Notes: generated by a model from the sequence alone, not told the origin. DNA of 64,000 nucleotides from Desulfolutivibrio sulfoxidireducens (GCF_013376475.1 NZ_CP045508.1:3756001-3820000); one strand, 5' to 3'; shown: positions 15,808-24,378, counted from the first letter of the stretch. Program-made: numbers and translations.

Positions 15808-17526
15808 ATGACCCAGCATCAGGGCCTTGACGGTACGGATTTCCAGGCCGCCTACCTGGCCGTGCGCCGGCTGGCGGATATAACGCGCCACCGTCCCGAC
15901 GAGGTCACCCCCGAGGCCGTCCAGGCCTTGGGGAACCTGCTCGCCGCGGCCCCCCACGACCGCCAGACCCAGGCCCGATTCCTCTATCGCGACGCGGCAA
16001 CCGTGCTCATGGACCTTTTCCGGTCGGCCCCGGACCGGGATCTGGCCGCCCGGGCCTTTGCGGGCGTGGACACGGCCCTGTCCCGGCCCGGCAAGCCGCG
16101 TCTGGCCGCGGCCGAGGCCGTGGGCGATCTGCCCCTTTGCGTGCGCGGACCGGCCCCGCCCGAGCCGGACACCGGGGACGACATCCCCGAGGTGGCCTGG
16201 AACGACCTTCTGGAATCGGCCTCGTCCGGGACCGAGCGCGTCCGCGCCCTGGGCCAGGTGGCCTGGAACGACCTTCTGGACTCGGCCGCGACCGATCTCG
16301 ACGGGGATGGGGAGGCCTGCCGCCCGTTTGAGGCGGGAGGAGGCCGGGCGGGAGGGCTGTCCCGGGCCGGACGCACGCTCCTAGCTCCCCTGGCCGACGG
16401 CCGGATGGTGTTCGCGGTAAAATTCGCCCGCCGGGGCGAGGACCCGGCCGGACTGGCCCGGGAGGCGGCCTGGATGGACCATCTGGCCGCCCTGGCCCCG
16501 GACCTGCCCGCCCGCTTCCACGTGCCCCGGCCCGTGACGGTGCGGGGCCGGCCGGTGTTTCGGGTCCAGGACGCCCCGCTTGGCCGGGTGGGCCTTGATC
16601 CGGCAACCCTGGCCGACGGCCGGGACACGGGCGCGGCCATGGCCTACGCGGCCCGGGCCGACTACTTTTCCTATCCCAACGAGCACGGCCCGAGAGGCGG
16701 CCTGTCCGGCGAGGAACTGCTCGATGTCCTGGCCCAAAACGCCCTGCTCTTCGGCCGGCTGGCGGCCCGGGGCATCGTGCACACGGCCCCCATTCCCCTT
16801 TTCCACAACCGGGTGCAGCGCGAGCGCCGGTCCGACGCCGGCCTGTACGACTGGCGGCGCATGGGTCGCCTGGACCGCTGGCTTTTCTCCACCCGTTTCC
16901 CCAATTTCGGCCCAAGCGGCCTGCGGGACTTCGAGCACTTCGAGTCCCATGACGGCCCCACCGGACCGCTCTACCGACGCCTGGGCGACCATCTGCTGGG
17001 TCTTGCCCTTGTGGCCGGGAGCTATTTTCGGTTCAAGGAGCCGGACCGGGTCGGGCTTTTGCCGGACGGCAGGCCTGTGGACGCCCGGGAGCTCTTCGAC
17101 CCCGATCTTTTGGCCCAGGGGCTTTCAACGGTTTTTCGCTCGTATTACGAAGGATTCTCCGGAAAGCCCCCTGCCGGGGAGCCGCCCTTTGATCCCCCGG
17201 CCCTGGCCGGCAGGTTGGTGGAGGAGATGGGGGTGGACCGGTACATGGTGGAGCTTTTGCGGGTGGCGGACCAGGAGGCCATGAGCGACGCGCGGTTCGT
17301 GGAATTTTTGACCCGGCGGGGGATGCCGCGTCAGGAGGCGGTCGCGAAGAAGCGGGGAGTGGAGGACATCGCCTTGCCCACGGGACCGCATCTGGGGGAG
17401 TTCAACGGCCCGATCTCGGCCCCGGAGCTGATTACTTTCACGGCCGTGGCCGCCGCGAAGTGCGTGGCGGGACGGTATTTCGCGCAGCACATGGCGCAGG
17501 CGCCGCGTTGCCTCGCGTCCGGATGA
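15808..17526 (+). CDS. SidJ-like pseudokinase candidate
   Basis: A 572-residue soluble protein. It resembles proteins named SidJ-related pseudokinase in sulfate reducers; that link is from memory and needs a profile search. SidJ of Legionella has a kinase fold that performs glutamylation rather than protein phosphorylation. Kinase-like signs are a nucleotide-lobe strand with K205 (VFAVKFARRG) and a helix with E219 (AREAAWMDHL), then conserved DYFSYPNEHGP and ARGIVHTAPIPLFHN segments. No standard HRD or DFG motif is visible. Residues 129-135 and 151-157 repeat VAWNDLL. No Shine-Dalgarno precedes the ATG. The gene follows the carbamoyltransferase group and precedes two regulator/toxin-type genes. 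Confidence 0.5.
   Translation: MTQHQGLDGTDFQAAYLAVRRLADITRHRPDEVTPEAVQALGNLLAAAPHDRQTQARFLYRDAATVLMDLFRSAPDRDLAARAFAGVDTALSRPGKPRLAAAEAVGDLPLCVRGPAPPEPDTGDDIPEVAWNDLLESASSGTERVRALGQVAWNDLLDSAATDLDGDGEACRPFEAGGGRAGGLSRAGRTLLAPLADGRMVFAVKFARRGEDPAGLAREAAWMDHLAALAPDLPARFHVPRPVTVRGRPVFRVQDAPLGRVGLDPATLADGRDTGAAMAYAARADYFSYPNEHGPRGGLSGEELLDVLAQNALLFGRLAARGIVHTAPIPLFHNRVQRERRSDAGLYDWRRMGRLDRWLFSTRFPNFGPSGLRDFEHFESHDGPTGPLYRRLGDHLLGLALVAGSYFRFKEPDRVGLLPDGRPVDARELFDPDLLAQGLSTVFRSYYEGFSGKPPAGEPPFDPPALAGRLVEEMGVDRYMVELLRVADQEAMSDARFVEFLTRRGMPRQEAVAKKRGVEDIALPTGPHLGEFNGPISAPELITFTAVAAAKCVAGRYFAQHMAQAPRCLASG
16190..16280 (+). repeat. 25-bp direct repeat inside the pseudokinase gene
   Basis: A 25-base stretch at 16190-16214 recurs identically at 16256-16280, an offset of 66 bases (22 codons). 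In frame it encodes the doubled VAWNDLL element in the N-terminal region. Exact DNA identity points to a recent internal duplication or to a short peptide motif under strong conservation. Confidence 0.8.
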
Positions 17527-17542
17527 CATCATGGAGAACGTC

Positions 17543-17878
17543 ATGGCCGACAACTCGGAAGCATTCTATGGCAGCGGCAACGTGTTTGACGATATGGGGC
17601 ATCCCGATGCGGAACTGAAACTGCAAAAATCGCGGCTCATCTCCGCCGTAAGCCAGCTTATCAAGGACCGGGGGCTGACCCAGAAGCAGGCGGCGGAAAT
17701 CTTCAACGAGGACCAGTCGAATCTGTCGAAGATTCTGCGCGGCCATCTCCGCCTCGTCACGTCCGACCGTCTCATGCATTGGATCCACAGGCTCGGGGAG
17801 AATGTCACCATTTCGATCACCCCGTGCCCGAAAGAGCAACGTCCCGGGGTTTTCGTGGAAATCCGCCCCAGCCTGTAA
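17543..17878 (+). CDS. XRE-type helix-turn-helix regulator
   Basis: A 111-residue protein with one HTH domain: KDRGLTQKQAAEIFNEDQSNLSKILRG at about residues 44-70, the layout of the HigA/HTH_37 antitoxin-like group, followed by a short beta-strand tail. Two in-frame ATGs exist; the one at 17543 has GGAG six bases upstream and is preferred over 17531. No HigB-like toxin gene is adjacent upstream, because the preceding gene is the pseudokinase candidate with only a few bases between. It may be a solitary antitoxin-type regulator, or may serve the adjacent hicAB remnant. Confidence 0.75.
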   Translation: MADNSEAFYGSGNVFDDMGHPDAELKLQKSRLISAVSQLIKDRGLTQKQAAEIFNEDQSNLSKILRGHLRLVTSDRLMHWIHRLGENVTISITPCPKEQRPGVFVEIRPSL

Positions 17879-17886
17879 GAAAGGAG

Positions 17887-18097
17887 ATGTCACCGCACGG
17901 CGGGCTCGGCGGCAGGGGCATGCCAGGCATGGCCTTTCCCATGGGGCCGCCTCTTCGAAAGCCACAAGGGCGGCAGCGGACATCTGACGGTGATTTTGGG
18001 CGACCGGATCTCGCAGTTGCCCATGCACGGACAGGGCCGTGAGTTGGGAACCGGTCTCGTGGAAAAAATCAAGAAGGACCTGGGGTTGAAAGACTAG
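17887..18097 (+). pseudogene. hicA: Broken HicA-type mRNA interferase
   Basis: Between the XRE gene and hicB, the frame ending at TAG 18095-18097 encodes LFESHKGGSGHLTVIL and then LPMHGQGRELGTGLVEKIKK, which is the C-terminal half of the HicA dsRNA-binding fold (the GSH strand and the late helix). Upstream of base 17948 this frame has no start codon and no HicA-like N-terminus, while a neighbouring frame (17889 on) has TARRARRQG, reminiscent of the family's first helix. A Shine-Dalgarno AAGGAG sits at 17881-17886. The simplest reading is a frameshifted hicA next to an intact hicB. A sequencing error could give the same picture. Confidence 0.55.
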
Positions 18098-18147
18098 GGG
18101 CGCGGGGGAAGGGCGGATCTTCCCCTGGTCCACGCGGGGAAACGGAC

Positions 18148-18579
18148 ATGCTGACGTATCGGATCGAACTTGTGCGCGACGACAATGGAACGTTTCTGGC
18201 CACCTGCCCCGACCTGCCCGAGGTCACGACGTTCGGGGAAGACGAGCGCGAGGCCTTGATCCACGTCGAGGACGCCATCGAGGAGGCTCTGGCCGCGCGC
18301 ATGGCCAAACGCCGGGACGTTCCGCCGGGCTGCGCGGCCACGGCGTCTCCCCACGTGCACTTGCGTCTGCAAACGGAAATCAAGGTCGGGCTGTATTGCT
18401 CCATGCGCGATGCCGGCCTGCGCAAGGCCGACCTGGCCCGGCTTCTTTGCGTTCACGCCCCGCAGGTGGACCGGTTGTTCGACCTGCGGCACGCCTCACG
18501 GCTGGACCAGATGGAGGCCGCGTTTCGGGCCATGGGCAAGCGCCTTGCCGTGGGCGTGGAGCCGGAACCCCGGCCGTAA
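18148..18579 (+). CDS. hicB: HicB-family antitoxin
   Basis: A 143-residue protein. The N-terminal HicB fold is clear: YRIELVRDDNGTFLATCPDLPEVTTFGEDEREALIHVEDAIEEAL is the partially degraded RNase H-like domain. The C-terminal part (about residues 85-135) has GLRKADLARLLCVHAPQVDRLFDLRH, a DNA-binding helix-turn-helix, so it can both bind the toxin and autoregulate. It lies 50 bases downstream of the broken hicA. If the toxin is dead, retention of a full-length hicB suggests either recent inactivation or a regulator role of its own. Confidence 0.85.
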   Translation: MLTYRIELVRDDNGTFLATCPDLPEVTTFGEDEREALIHVEDAIEEALAARMAKRRDVPPGCAATASPHVHLRLQTEIKVGLYCSMRDAGLRKADLARLLCVHAPQVDRLFDLRHASRLDQMEAAFRAMGKRLAVGVEPEPRP

Positions 18580-18618
18580 GACCCGGATATCCGCGATACC
18601 GCCCCCGGAAAGACGCCT

Positions 18619-19341
18619 TTAAAACAACCAGATGTGCTCCAACTCCTCACCGCTTCGTCCGCCGCTGCGCCGCTCCCGGATGACCTTGGCCGGTATCCCG
18701 GCCGCCACCATGTTCGGCGGCACGTCATGGGTCACCACCGCCCCCGAGGCCACGATGGCCTGCTCGCCCACGGTCACCCCGGGCATGATCGTGGCCCCGG
18801 CGTAGATCTTGGCGTAGGACCCGATTCGAACCGGGGCGTAGGACCGGGTCATGTGCGAGGCCTCGTCGTGGCCGTGGGTGAAGATGCGCACGTCCTCGGC
18901 CACGCCCACCGCATCCCCGATCTCGACCCCGCCCTTGGTGTCCAGGAACACGTTGCGGTTGAAAAACACGTTGTCCCCGACCGACAGGAACTGCCCGAAA
19001 TTGAAGCGCACGTTCTCCTCCACCACCAGGGCCCGGCCGCATCGGGCGAACAGCCGCTCGGCCAGGATGCGCCGGAAGGGGATGGAAAAGGGCACGATCA
19101 GACACAGGGGCAGCTTGTCGAAGGCGTCCCACAGAAAATGCAGGTAGCGTTGTTCCGGGGTGAACGGCCGCTCCTCGGCCTTGGGCAGGGTCTCGCTGTA
19201 CAGCCGGGCCTTTTCCAGAATCTCCTTGGAAACGTACGGGGACTCCAGGATCTCCAGCACCCGCATGACGGCGTCGGCGTCGAGCCCGGCGTCGATAATT
19301 TTTCTGATATGCGTAAGCATCTGGTCGAAAACGTCGGCCAT
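18619..19341 (-). CDS. Hexapeptide-repeat (LbH) O-acyltransferase
   Basis: A 240-residue cytoplasmic enzyme. The C-terminal half is a left-handed beta helix: repeats of the type V-x-I-G-x-x-x/I-Y-A-G-A-T-I run from about residue 125 to 225, with VRIFTHGHDEASH supplying the catalytic histidine expected in maltose/galactoside-type acetyltransferases, and the ending VVTHDVPPNMVAAGIPAKVI. The N-terminal 110 residues are helical and not part of the beta helix. The start at 19341 excludes a Gly/Arg-rich open extension. The acceptor is unknown; sugars of envelope polysaccharide are common for this family. It is a single minus-strand gene. Confidence 0.82.
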   Translation of the reverse strand: MADVFDQMLTHIRKIIDAGLDADAVMRVLEILESPYVSKEILEKARLYSETLPKAEERPFTPEQRYLHFLWDAFDKLPLCLIVPFSIPFRRILAERLFARCGRALVVEENVRFNFGQFLSVGDNVFFNRNVFLDTKGGVEIGDAVGVAEDVRIFTHGHDEASHMTRSYAPVRIGSYAKIYAGATIMPGVTVGEQAIVASGAVVTHDVPPNMVAAGIPAKVIRERRSGGRSGEELEHIWLF

Positions 19342-19415
19342 GCCGATACCCCCGCGCGGCGCGCCGGAACCGGCCTGACGCCACGTCTGTCTTCCCCCCG
19401 GACCGTTACGGGATT

Positions 19416-19436
19416 CCAAAGGGCTTCGCCCTTTGG
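19416..19436. repeat. Hairpin CCAAAGGGC-ttc-GCCCTTTGG
   Basis: A perfect 9-bp stem in the 216-base gap between the acyltransferase start and the orphan BMP gene stop. It is followed by CCACCGGAGG-type sequence, similar in layout to the other double-hairpin repeats in the window, and could terminate the BMP transcript without a T run. The rest of the gap shows nothing clear. Confidence 0.5.
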
Positions 19437-19557
19437 CCACCGGAGGCATTCTTCCCGCCGGGCACGCCCGTTCATCGTGTCGCGTCCTCGAAACCCGTGG
19501 ATGCGTATCGCCACGGCCCGCCCGTTACGACACGTTTCCCCAGGGACGCGCCCAGGC

Positions 19558-20736
19558 CTACTTCGCGCCGCTTTTTCCCCGCATGCCGCGCAGAAGCTGC
19601 GGGCAGTACCACAACTCCCTGTCCGTGGCCGTGCGGCCGGCCGGCACGAACTCCGTCCCGTCCTGATAGAAAAGCGGCCCGGCGTACAGGTCGAGCCCCC
19701 CGGCCCCGAGCGCGGCCGTAAAGATGTCGAGGGCCTTTTTGGCCTCTTCCGAAAGCCCGGGACCGGGCATGAAGCCCGCCGGACTCGTGTCCGGATCGTT
19801 GATGTCCGCGAAATCCGGGGGCAGCCAGGCGAAGGTCGGCTGGTAGGTCCCGGCGGCCACCTGCCGGGCGATGATCAGAAACGGCGGTCCCCAGTTGAAG
19901 TAGGGCACGCCCAGGCAGGCCTGGGGCGCAAGCTGGCAGGCCGGCTTGTACACGTAGGGCAGGGCGAACACGTCGGCCCCGGCCGCGCGCCGGGCCCCGG
20001 CCACGATCAGGGCCTCGGGCGCGTCCAGCCCGGAGACGACCACGTCGAACCCCTCGTCGAAAAACGCCCCGGCCACCTGGTTGGGGTCCGAGGTCACCCC
20101 GGGGATGTTGAACCAGAACCCGATCCAGCTCACCTTGAAGGTCAAATCCTCGGGCCGTTCGCCGCGCACATGTTCCCAGGCGTAGCGCGCCCCGAGATAG
20201 GCGGCGTTGGCCACCCGCCGGGTCTCGTCGTTAAGAAGCGGCCCCAGGTAGCCGATCCTGCCGGTCTTCGTGGTCATGGCCGCGGCGAACCCGGCCATCA
20301 TCTTGGCGTATTCGATCCTGGCGAACAGGTTGCCCAGGTTTTTCGGGGCCTTGCCCGTGAGCGTGTCGTCGCCGGAGACATGGATGAAGGTCATCTCCGG
20401 ATGCCTGGCGGCGGCCTCCAGGATGCCGTCGCGCATGTCCTCGGAACCGGCGATGACCAGCCGCGCCCCCTTGGCCGCCATGTCGTCCACGGCCTGGGGG
20501 ATGGTCAGCCCGGGACGGTCCGTGGGGTTGACCTGGTCAAGAACGATCATCCTGGCCCCGGGCAGGTGTTTTTCGACGTACCGGCCACCCTCGTACTGGG
20601 CCTGGCTGTAGCCCTTGTCGTTGCGGGGGCCGACAAGCAGCAGGCCGAAGACGAACGGCGTACCGGCGGCGAGGGAAACGGAGGTGGCGGCGAGGTATAC
20701 GACGAGGACCGCCAGGAGGATACGGCTAAAGCGCAT
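19558..20736 (-). CDS. Orphan BMP-family ABC substrate-binding protein
   Basis: A 392-residue periplasmic binding protein of the basic membrane protein (BMP/Med) family, which in other bacteria bind nucleosides or related compounds. A Sec signal peptide (about 23 residues, ending SLAAG) is not followed by a lipobox cysteine. The N-terminal lobe carries FGLLLVGPRNDKGYSQAQYE. It is a close paralogue of the binding protein at 48804-49985, with long identical blocks such as MMAGFAAAMTTKTG and VTSDPNQVAGAFF, but no ATPase or permease gene is near it. It may feed the remote transporter with a different substrate. Confidence 0.88.
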   Translation of the reverse strand: MRFSRILLAVLVVYLAATSVSLAAGTPFVFGLLLVGPRNDKGYSQAQYEGGRYVEKHLPGARMIVLDQVNPTDRPGLTIPQAVDDMAAKGARLVIAGSEDMRDGILEAAARHPEMTFIHVSGDDTLTGKAPKNLGNLFARIEYAKMMAGFAAAMTTKTGRIGYLGPLLNDETRRVANAAYLGARYAWEHVRGERPEDLTFKVSWIGFWFNIPGVTSDPNQVAGAFFDEGFDVVVSGLDAPEALIVAGARRAAGADVFALPYVYKPACQLAPQACLGVPYFNWGPPFLIIARQVAAGTYQPTFAWLPPDFADINDPDTSPAGFMPGPGLSEEAKKALDIFTAALGAGGLDLYAGPLFYQDGTEFVPAGRTATDRELWYCPQLLRGMRGKSGAK

Positions 20737-20813
20737 AAGGAAATCCTTTCATCCGAGCGATCCGACGCACCGCTCCATGTCGGAGGGATTCGTCTTATTT
20801 CATGAAAACGACT

Positions 20814-21272
20814 TTAGACGCTGGTCGGATCGATCTTGCGGCACTCCGGGCACACCCCGTACAGATACAGCTTGTGCCCGGTGAGCACGAAGCCGTGGCG
20901 CGCGGCGATCTCCTCCTGGAGCTTTTCTATGGCCGCGTCCACCACCTCCACATTGCGGCCGCACCGCTCGCAGATGAGGTGGTCGTGGTGGGTCTGACCG
21001 TATTTGCGTTCGTAGCGAACCACACCGTCACCGAACTCCACGCCCTTGGCCAGTCCCGAATCGGCCAGAAGCTTCACGGTCCGGTACACCGTGGCCTGGC
21101 CAATGGAGGAATTGCCCTCCTTGACCTTGCGATAGAGTTCCTCGGCCGTCAGATGGCCCTCGGAGTTCAAGAAAACATCTAGAATATGACGACGTTGGGG
21201 CGTCATTTTGAGACGTTTCCGGGAAACGAACTCCGAAAACACGGCAATGGGATCTTTGAAGTCTTCGACCAT
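20814..21272 (-). CDS. Fur-family metalloregulator
   Basis: A 152-residue regulator. The winged helix includes MTPQRRHILDVFL and a recognition helix in GQATVYRTVKLLADSG. The metal-binding part has HHDHLICERCG and a late CPEC, so both Cys pairs of the structural Zn site are present. This fits Fur or PerR; the distinguishing regulatory-site residues cannot be judged by eye. It lies 66 bases upstream (in transcription) of nothing obvious: on its 3' side the orphan BMP gene begins 77 bases further on the same strand, so co-transcription with that gene is possible. No Fur box was recognised nearby. Confidence 0.88.
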   Translation of the reverse strand: MVEDFKDPIAVFSEFVSRKRLKMTPQRRHILDVFLNSEGHLTAEELYRKVKEGNSSIGQATVYRTVKLLADSGLAKGVEFGDGVVRYERKYGQTHHDHLICERCGRNVEVVDAAIEKLQEEIAARHGFVLTGHKLYLYGVCPECRKIDPTSV

Positions 21273-21338
21273 GCGTTTCCACCATGATTCCGTTCGTCAC
21301 CCACACTCCGCCGGCCATGGCCGACGGCGAGCCACAGC

Positions 21339-21872
21339 CTAGAAAAGCGTCAACCCGTACATTCCCGCCAACGCGGGCGCGGATTTCCCGGATACCGCCA
21401 GAACCCCGGCCTCCCATTTGAACATGTGCTCCACCACAGCGGCCAGGACCTTGGGGAACATCTCCGGAAAGCGCTCGGCGGCCTTCTGGAACTTCTCCCG
21501 GCTAAGGACCAGGCAATCCCCGTCGCTTACGGCGCGTACCGTGTATAGCGACTTGACGTGGGTCAGCAGGGAAAGCCCTCCAAAAAAGTAGCCCGGCCCC
21601 ACAGTCCCAAGCACGACGGCCTCCCCCCCCTCCGGGGCGTGCGAGATCTCAAGCTGGCCGCAGGTCACATAGCGGCAGCAATCAAGCATTTCGTTTTGAC
21701 CGCACAACTGGTCCCCGGCCCGAAAGGACTCATTCCCGCTTAAATAGGCCAGCACCTTGATCACGTCCAAGGACATCCCGGTGAAAAACGGGATGTCCCG
21801 CAGGATGTCCAGATGGGTCGTGAAGCCGCAGCAGCCTTCGTTATCGCCCTGAGGTTCCGTGGACGAGTTCAT
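21339..21872 (-). CDS. Cyclic-nucleotide-binding-domain protein coupled to ABC exporter
   Basis: A 177-residue protein with one cNMP-binding beta barrel (about residues 25-145): FFTGMSLDVIKVLAYLSG, FRAGDQLCGQNE, then GPGYFFGGLSLL where the phosphate-binding cassette of CRP (GELAL) would be, and LSREKFQKAAERFP. There is no DNA-binding domain afterwards, only about 30 residues. The phosphate-binding Arg-Ala pair is not evident, so cyclic nucleotide binding is uncertain. Its start codon lies inside the end of the ABC exporter gene (32-base overlap), implying translational coupling and a regulatory subunit role for the exporter. Confidence 0.75.
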   Translation of the reverse strand: MNSSTEPQGDNEGCCGFTTHLDILRDIPFFTGMSLDVIKVLAYLSGNESFRAGDQLCGQNEMLDCCRYVTCGQLEISHAPEGGEAVVLGTVGPGYFFGGLSLLTHVKSLYTVRAVSDGDCLVLSREKFQKAAERFPEMFPKVLAAVVEHMFKWEAGVLAVSGKSAPALAGMYGLTLF

Positions 21873-24378
21873 AGAGCATCCCCTTTTTCTCCATAAGTTC
21901 CTTGTAGGAAGCGCATTCCACGATACGTCCGGCCTTCATCACCGCCACCTTGTCGAATCCCTTGATGGTGTCCAGACGATGAACGACGGAAATGACCGTG
22001 CTTCTGCCCTTCCATTTCGATTCCAGGAGGTTCTGGATGCGGGTCTGGGAGGCGTTGTCCAGGGCGGCCGTGGCCTCGTCGAGGATCAGAAGCGGCGGCT
22101 CCTTGAGGAAGGCCCGGGCCAGGGCCACCTTCTGGCGTTGCCCGCCCGAGAGCCTGTCTCCCGAGGTGCCCACCTGGAATTCCAGCCCAAGCTCCACGAT
22201 CCGCTCCAGCATGTCCTCCTGGATAAGCAGGCTGACGATGCTTTTGTTGATCTGGTCCAGGGACTTGGGATTGTCGGTGCGGATGCGGCCGAAGAGGATG
22301 TTGTCCATGATGGTCTGGGCATGGATGTAATCCTCGCGGCGGTAGAAGGTCACGGCATCGGGGGCGTTTTTGCCGATCCTGTCCATGAAAAGCGCCCGGC
22401 CCTGGAGCAAAAGCTCCTCGGAGAGCCTGGAGAGCCCCACGATCTTATGCAGCCCGGGGGTGAAGCGCAGGGCCAGGGTCAAAAGCAGGCGTTCCTCCTC
22501 GGGGCTGATCTCGTGGAGCTTGACCCGCTGCAGACGGTCCACCAGACTGGAGTAGGTCGCGAATTCGTCGGCGCCCACAGGGGATTGCTCGAAGAAACTG
22601 ACGTCCGGGGAGGGAACGTTTTTCAAGATGTCCACCGTGCGCGCCGCCAGTTCCCGGCCGAGTTGCACCAAAAGCTGGCGCAGGCCCGCCTCTTGCAAAA
22701 AATCCAGGAACACCTGGTTGTTGGCCAGCTTCTCGGGCTGATACTCCTCGCGATTGGGGTTACCGAACAGGATGTTGGCGGCCACCGGACTGTAGTAGAG
22801 ATATTTATCGATGTCGAAAAATTCCACGATGTCTTTTAAGGTCTCGCCCTGGTCCTGATAATAACACTCCCGGATGTGCACGATCTTTTTGACCAGATTC
22901 TCCTTGCGGCCCTTCTTGAACACCGTGTTCAGGCCAAAGCGCAACACGTCCTGAAAAAGGCCCACCTGCTGGATGGCCTCGATGATCCGGTCCAGGCTCG
23001 GCAGCCCGTCATCGCCCTGAACGTTGTGGGCCGCACGCCGGGCGTTGATGGAATACAGCAGGTTGGCCCCGATGGTGCCCTCGAAGATGAAGGGATGCTG
23101 GGATACCACTCCGAGATTGTCGGCGATGTCGCTTTTGGGGGTGGTCTCGATGTCGTAGCCGGAGAGGGTGGCCCGGCCCGCCGAATACTTGTTGATCTGA
23201 CAGATGCACAGGGCCAGCGTGCTCTTGCCGGATCCGGAAAAACCCACCAACGCCACCTGCTCGCCGTGCTTGACGTCCAGGGAGACGCCCTTGAGCAATT
23301 GGATGCCGCCCGGAACCTCCATGATCAGGTCCCGCACGGCGACCGTGCCATCCAGGGCCAGGGGCGGACGCGGGGCCTCGGGCTCCAGGGGGAAGTCCGG
23401 CACACCCTCGAAATATTCCATGATCCGGCCGTAGCTGACCTTGGCGTCCTGATAGACCTGGTAAAAGTCCATCATCTCCTTCCAGGGGTCATAGAGCTTC
23501 TCGTTGGCCGACAGAAAGGCCACCAGCGCGCCCAGGTCGAAGCGGCCGTTGATGGCCAGATATCCGCCCACCAGAAACAGCACGAACGGCCCCAGGCTCT
23601 GGAAAAAATTGTTGGAGACCTTGATGCCGTATTTATACAGGTTCCACACCACCCGCACCCGGGCGAGCTTGTCCACGAACCCGGAGAACCGGCGGTTTTC
23701 CAGGTTGAAGCTGGCGTTGGCGTGCACCTCGTGGATGCCGGACACGGTCTCCCCGATCATGGTGGACAGGGAGCGGCCCGTGTCCACTCGCTCCTTGTTG
23801 GCGGCATTGGCCCGCTTTTGCAGGAAGGGAATGACCACGATGGCGATGGGATACAGGGCCATGCTGATCACGGCCATGAGGGGGTTCAGATAGAACAGGT
23901 AGGCGGCGAAGGCCAGAAGCGTCAGGAGGTTGGTCACCGGAACGGCCACGGCCTGCCCCACGAACTCGCCGGTGTTGGCCACCTCGGACACCAGGGACTG
24001 GACCACCATGCCCGGGGAGGCCGTGCGGAAAAACGGCATGGGCAGGGTGAGGATATGGGCGTAGAGTTTTTTGCGCAGATCGGCCAGGGACTGCTGCCCG
24101 ATGTAGGTCTGCAGGGTGTTGATGACCAGCTTCAGGCCCGAGGCGGCCACGACCGCAGCCAGGTAATAGCCACAGTACATGAACAAAAGATCGAGCTTCT
24201 GTAGCCCGATGGCCTGGTTGATGATCTTTTTCTGCATCTCCAGGGGCAGTACGCGGGCGCCCACTGTGACCACGATGACCACCAGCAAGATGCCCTGCAG
24301 TTTCATATTGCTGGTCCGAACCCAGGAGAAAAGCGACCGTTGCGTGATTCGGTCGGGGATGTCCGACGTGAATTTCAT
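21841..24378 (-). CDS. ABC exporter with large insertion in the ATPase domain
   Basis: An 845-residue half-transporter. Residues about 28-300 are the six-helix exporter membrane domain; the nucleotide-binding domain begins near 345. Walker A is GFSGSGKST (379-387), Q-loop Q427, signature LSGGQ (743-747), Walker B LLILDE (763-768), H-loop H800. In typical exporters Q-loop and signature are about 70 residues apart; here the distance is 316, so about 245 residues are inserted. The insertion repeats Q-loop-like pieces (ANILFG at about 534, DNILFG at 692). Start at 24378 excludes a low-complexity extension. Substrate unknown. Coupled to the cyclic-nucleotide-domain gene. Confidence 0.85.
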   Translation of the reverse strand: MKFTSDIPDRITQRSLFSWVRTSNMKLQGILLVVIVVTVGARVLPLEMQKKIINQAIGLQKLDLLFMYCGYYLAAVVAASGLKLVINTLQTYIGQQSLADLRKKLYAHILTLPMPFFRTASPGMVVQSLVSEVANTGEFVGQAVAVPVTNLLTLLAFAAYLFYLNPLMAVISMALYPIAIVVIPFLQKRANAANKERVDTGRSLSTMIGETVSGIHEVHANASFNLENRRFSGFVDKLARVRVVWNLYKYGIKVSNNFFQSLGPFVLFLVGGYLAINGRFDLGALVAFLSANEKLYDPWKEMMDFYQVYQDAKVSYGRIMEYFEGVPDFPLEPEAPRPPLALDGTVAVRDLIMEVPGGIQLLKGVSLDVKHGEQVALVGFSGSGKSTLALCICQINKYSAGRATLSGYDIETTPKSDIADNLGVVSQHPFIFEGTIGANLLYSINARRAAHNVQGDDGLPSLDRIIEAIQQVGLFQDVLRFGLNTVFKKGRKENLVKKIVHIRECYYQDQGETLKDIVEFFDIDKYLYYSPVAANILFGNPNREEYQPEKLANNQVFLDFLQEAGLRQLLVQLGRELAARTVDILKNVPSPDVSFFEQSPVGADEFATYSSLVDRLQRVKLHEISPEEERLLLTLALRFTPGLHKIVGLSRLSEELLLQGRALFMDRIGKNAPDAVTFYRREDYIHAQTIMDNILFGRIRTDNPKSLDQINKSIVSLLIQEDMLERIVELGLEFQVGTSGDRLSGGQRQKVALARAFLKEPPLLILDEATAALDNASQTRIQNLLESKWKGRSTVISVVHRLDTIKGFDKVAVMKAGRIVECASYKELMEKKGMLYELVHGTSGR

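Noticed and set aside
17779..18042. 87-codon frame across the XRE stop and the hicA remnant
   Set aside because: It overlaps the real XRE gene, lacks a ribosome site, and ends without any HicA-like sequence.
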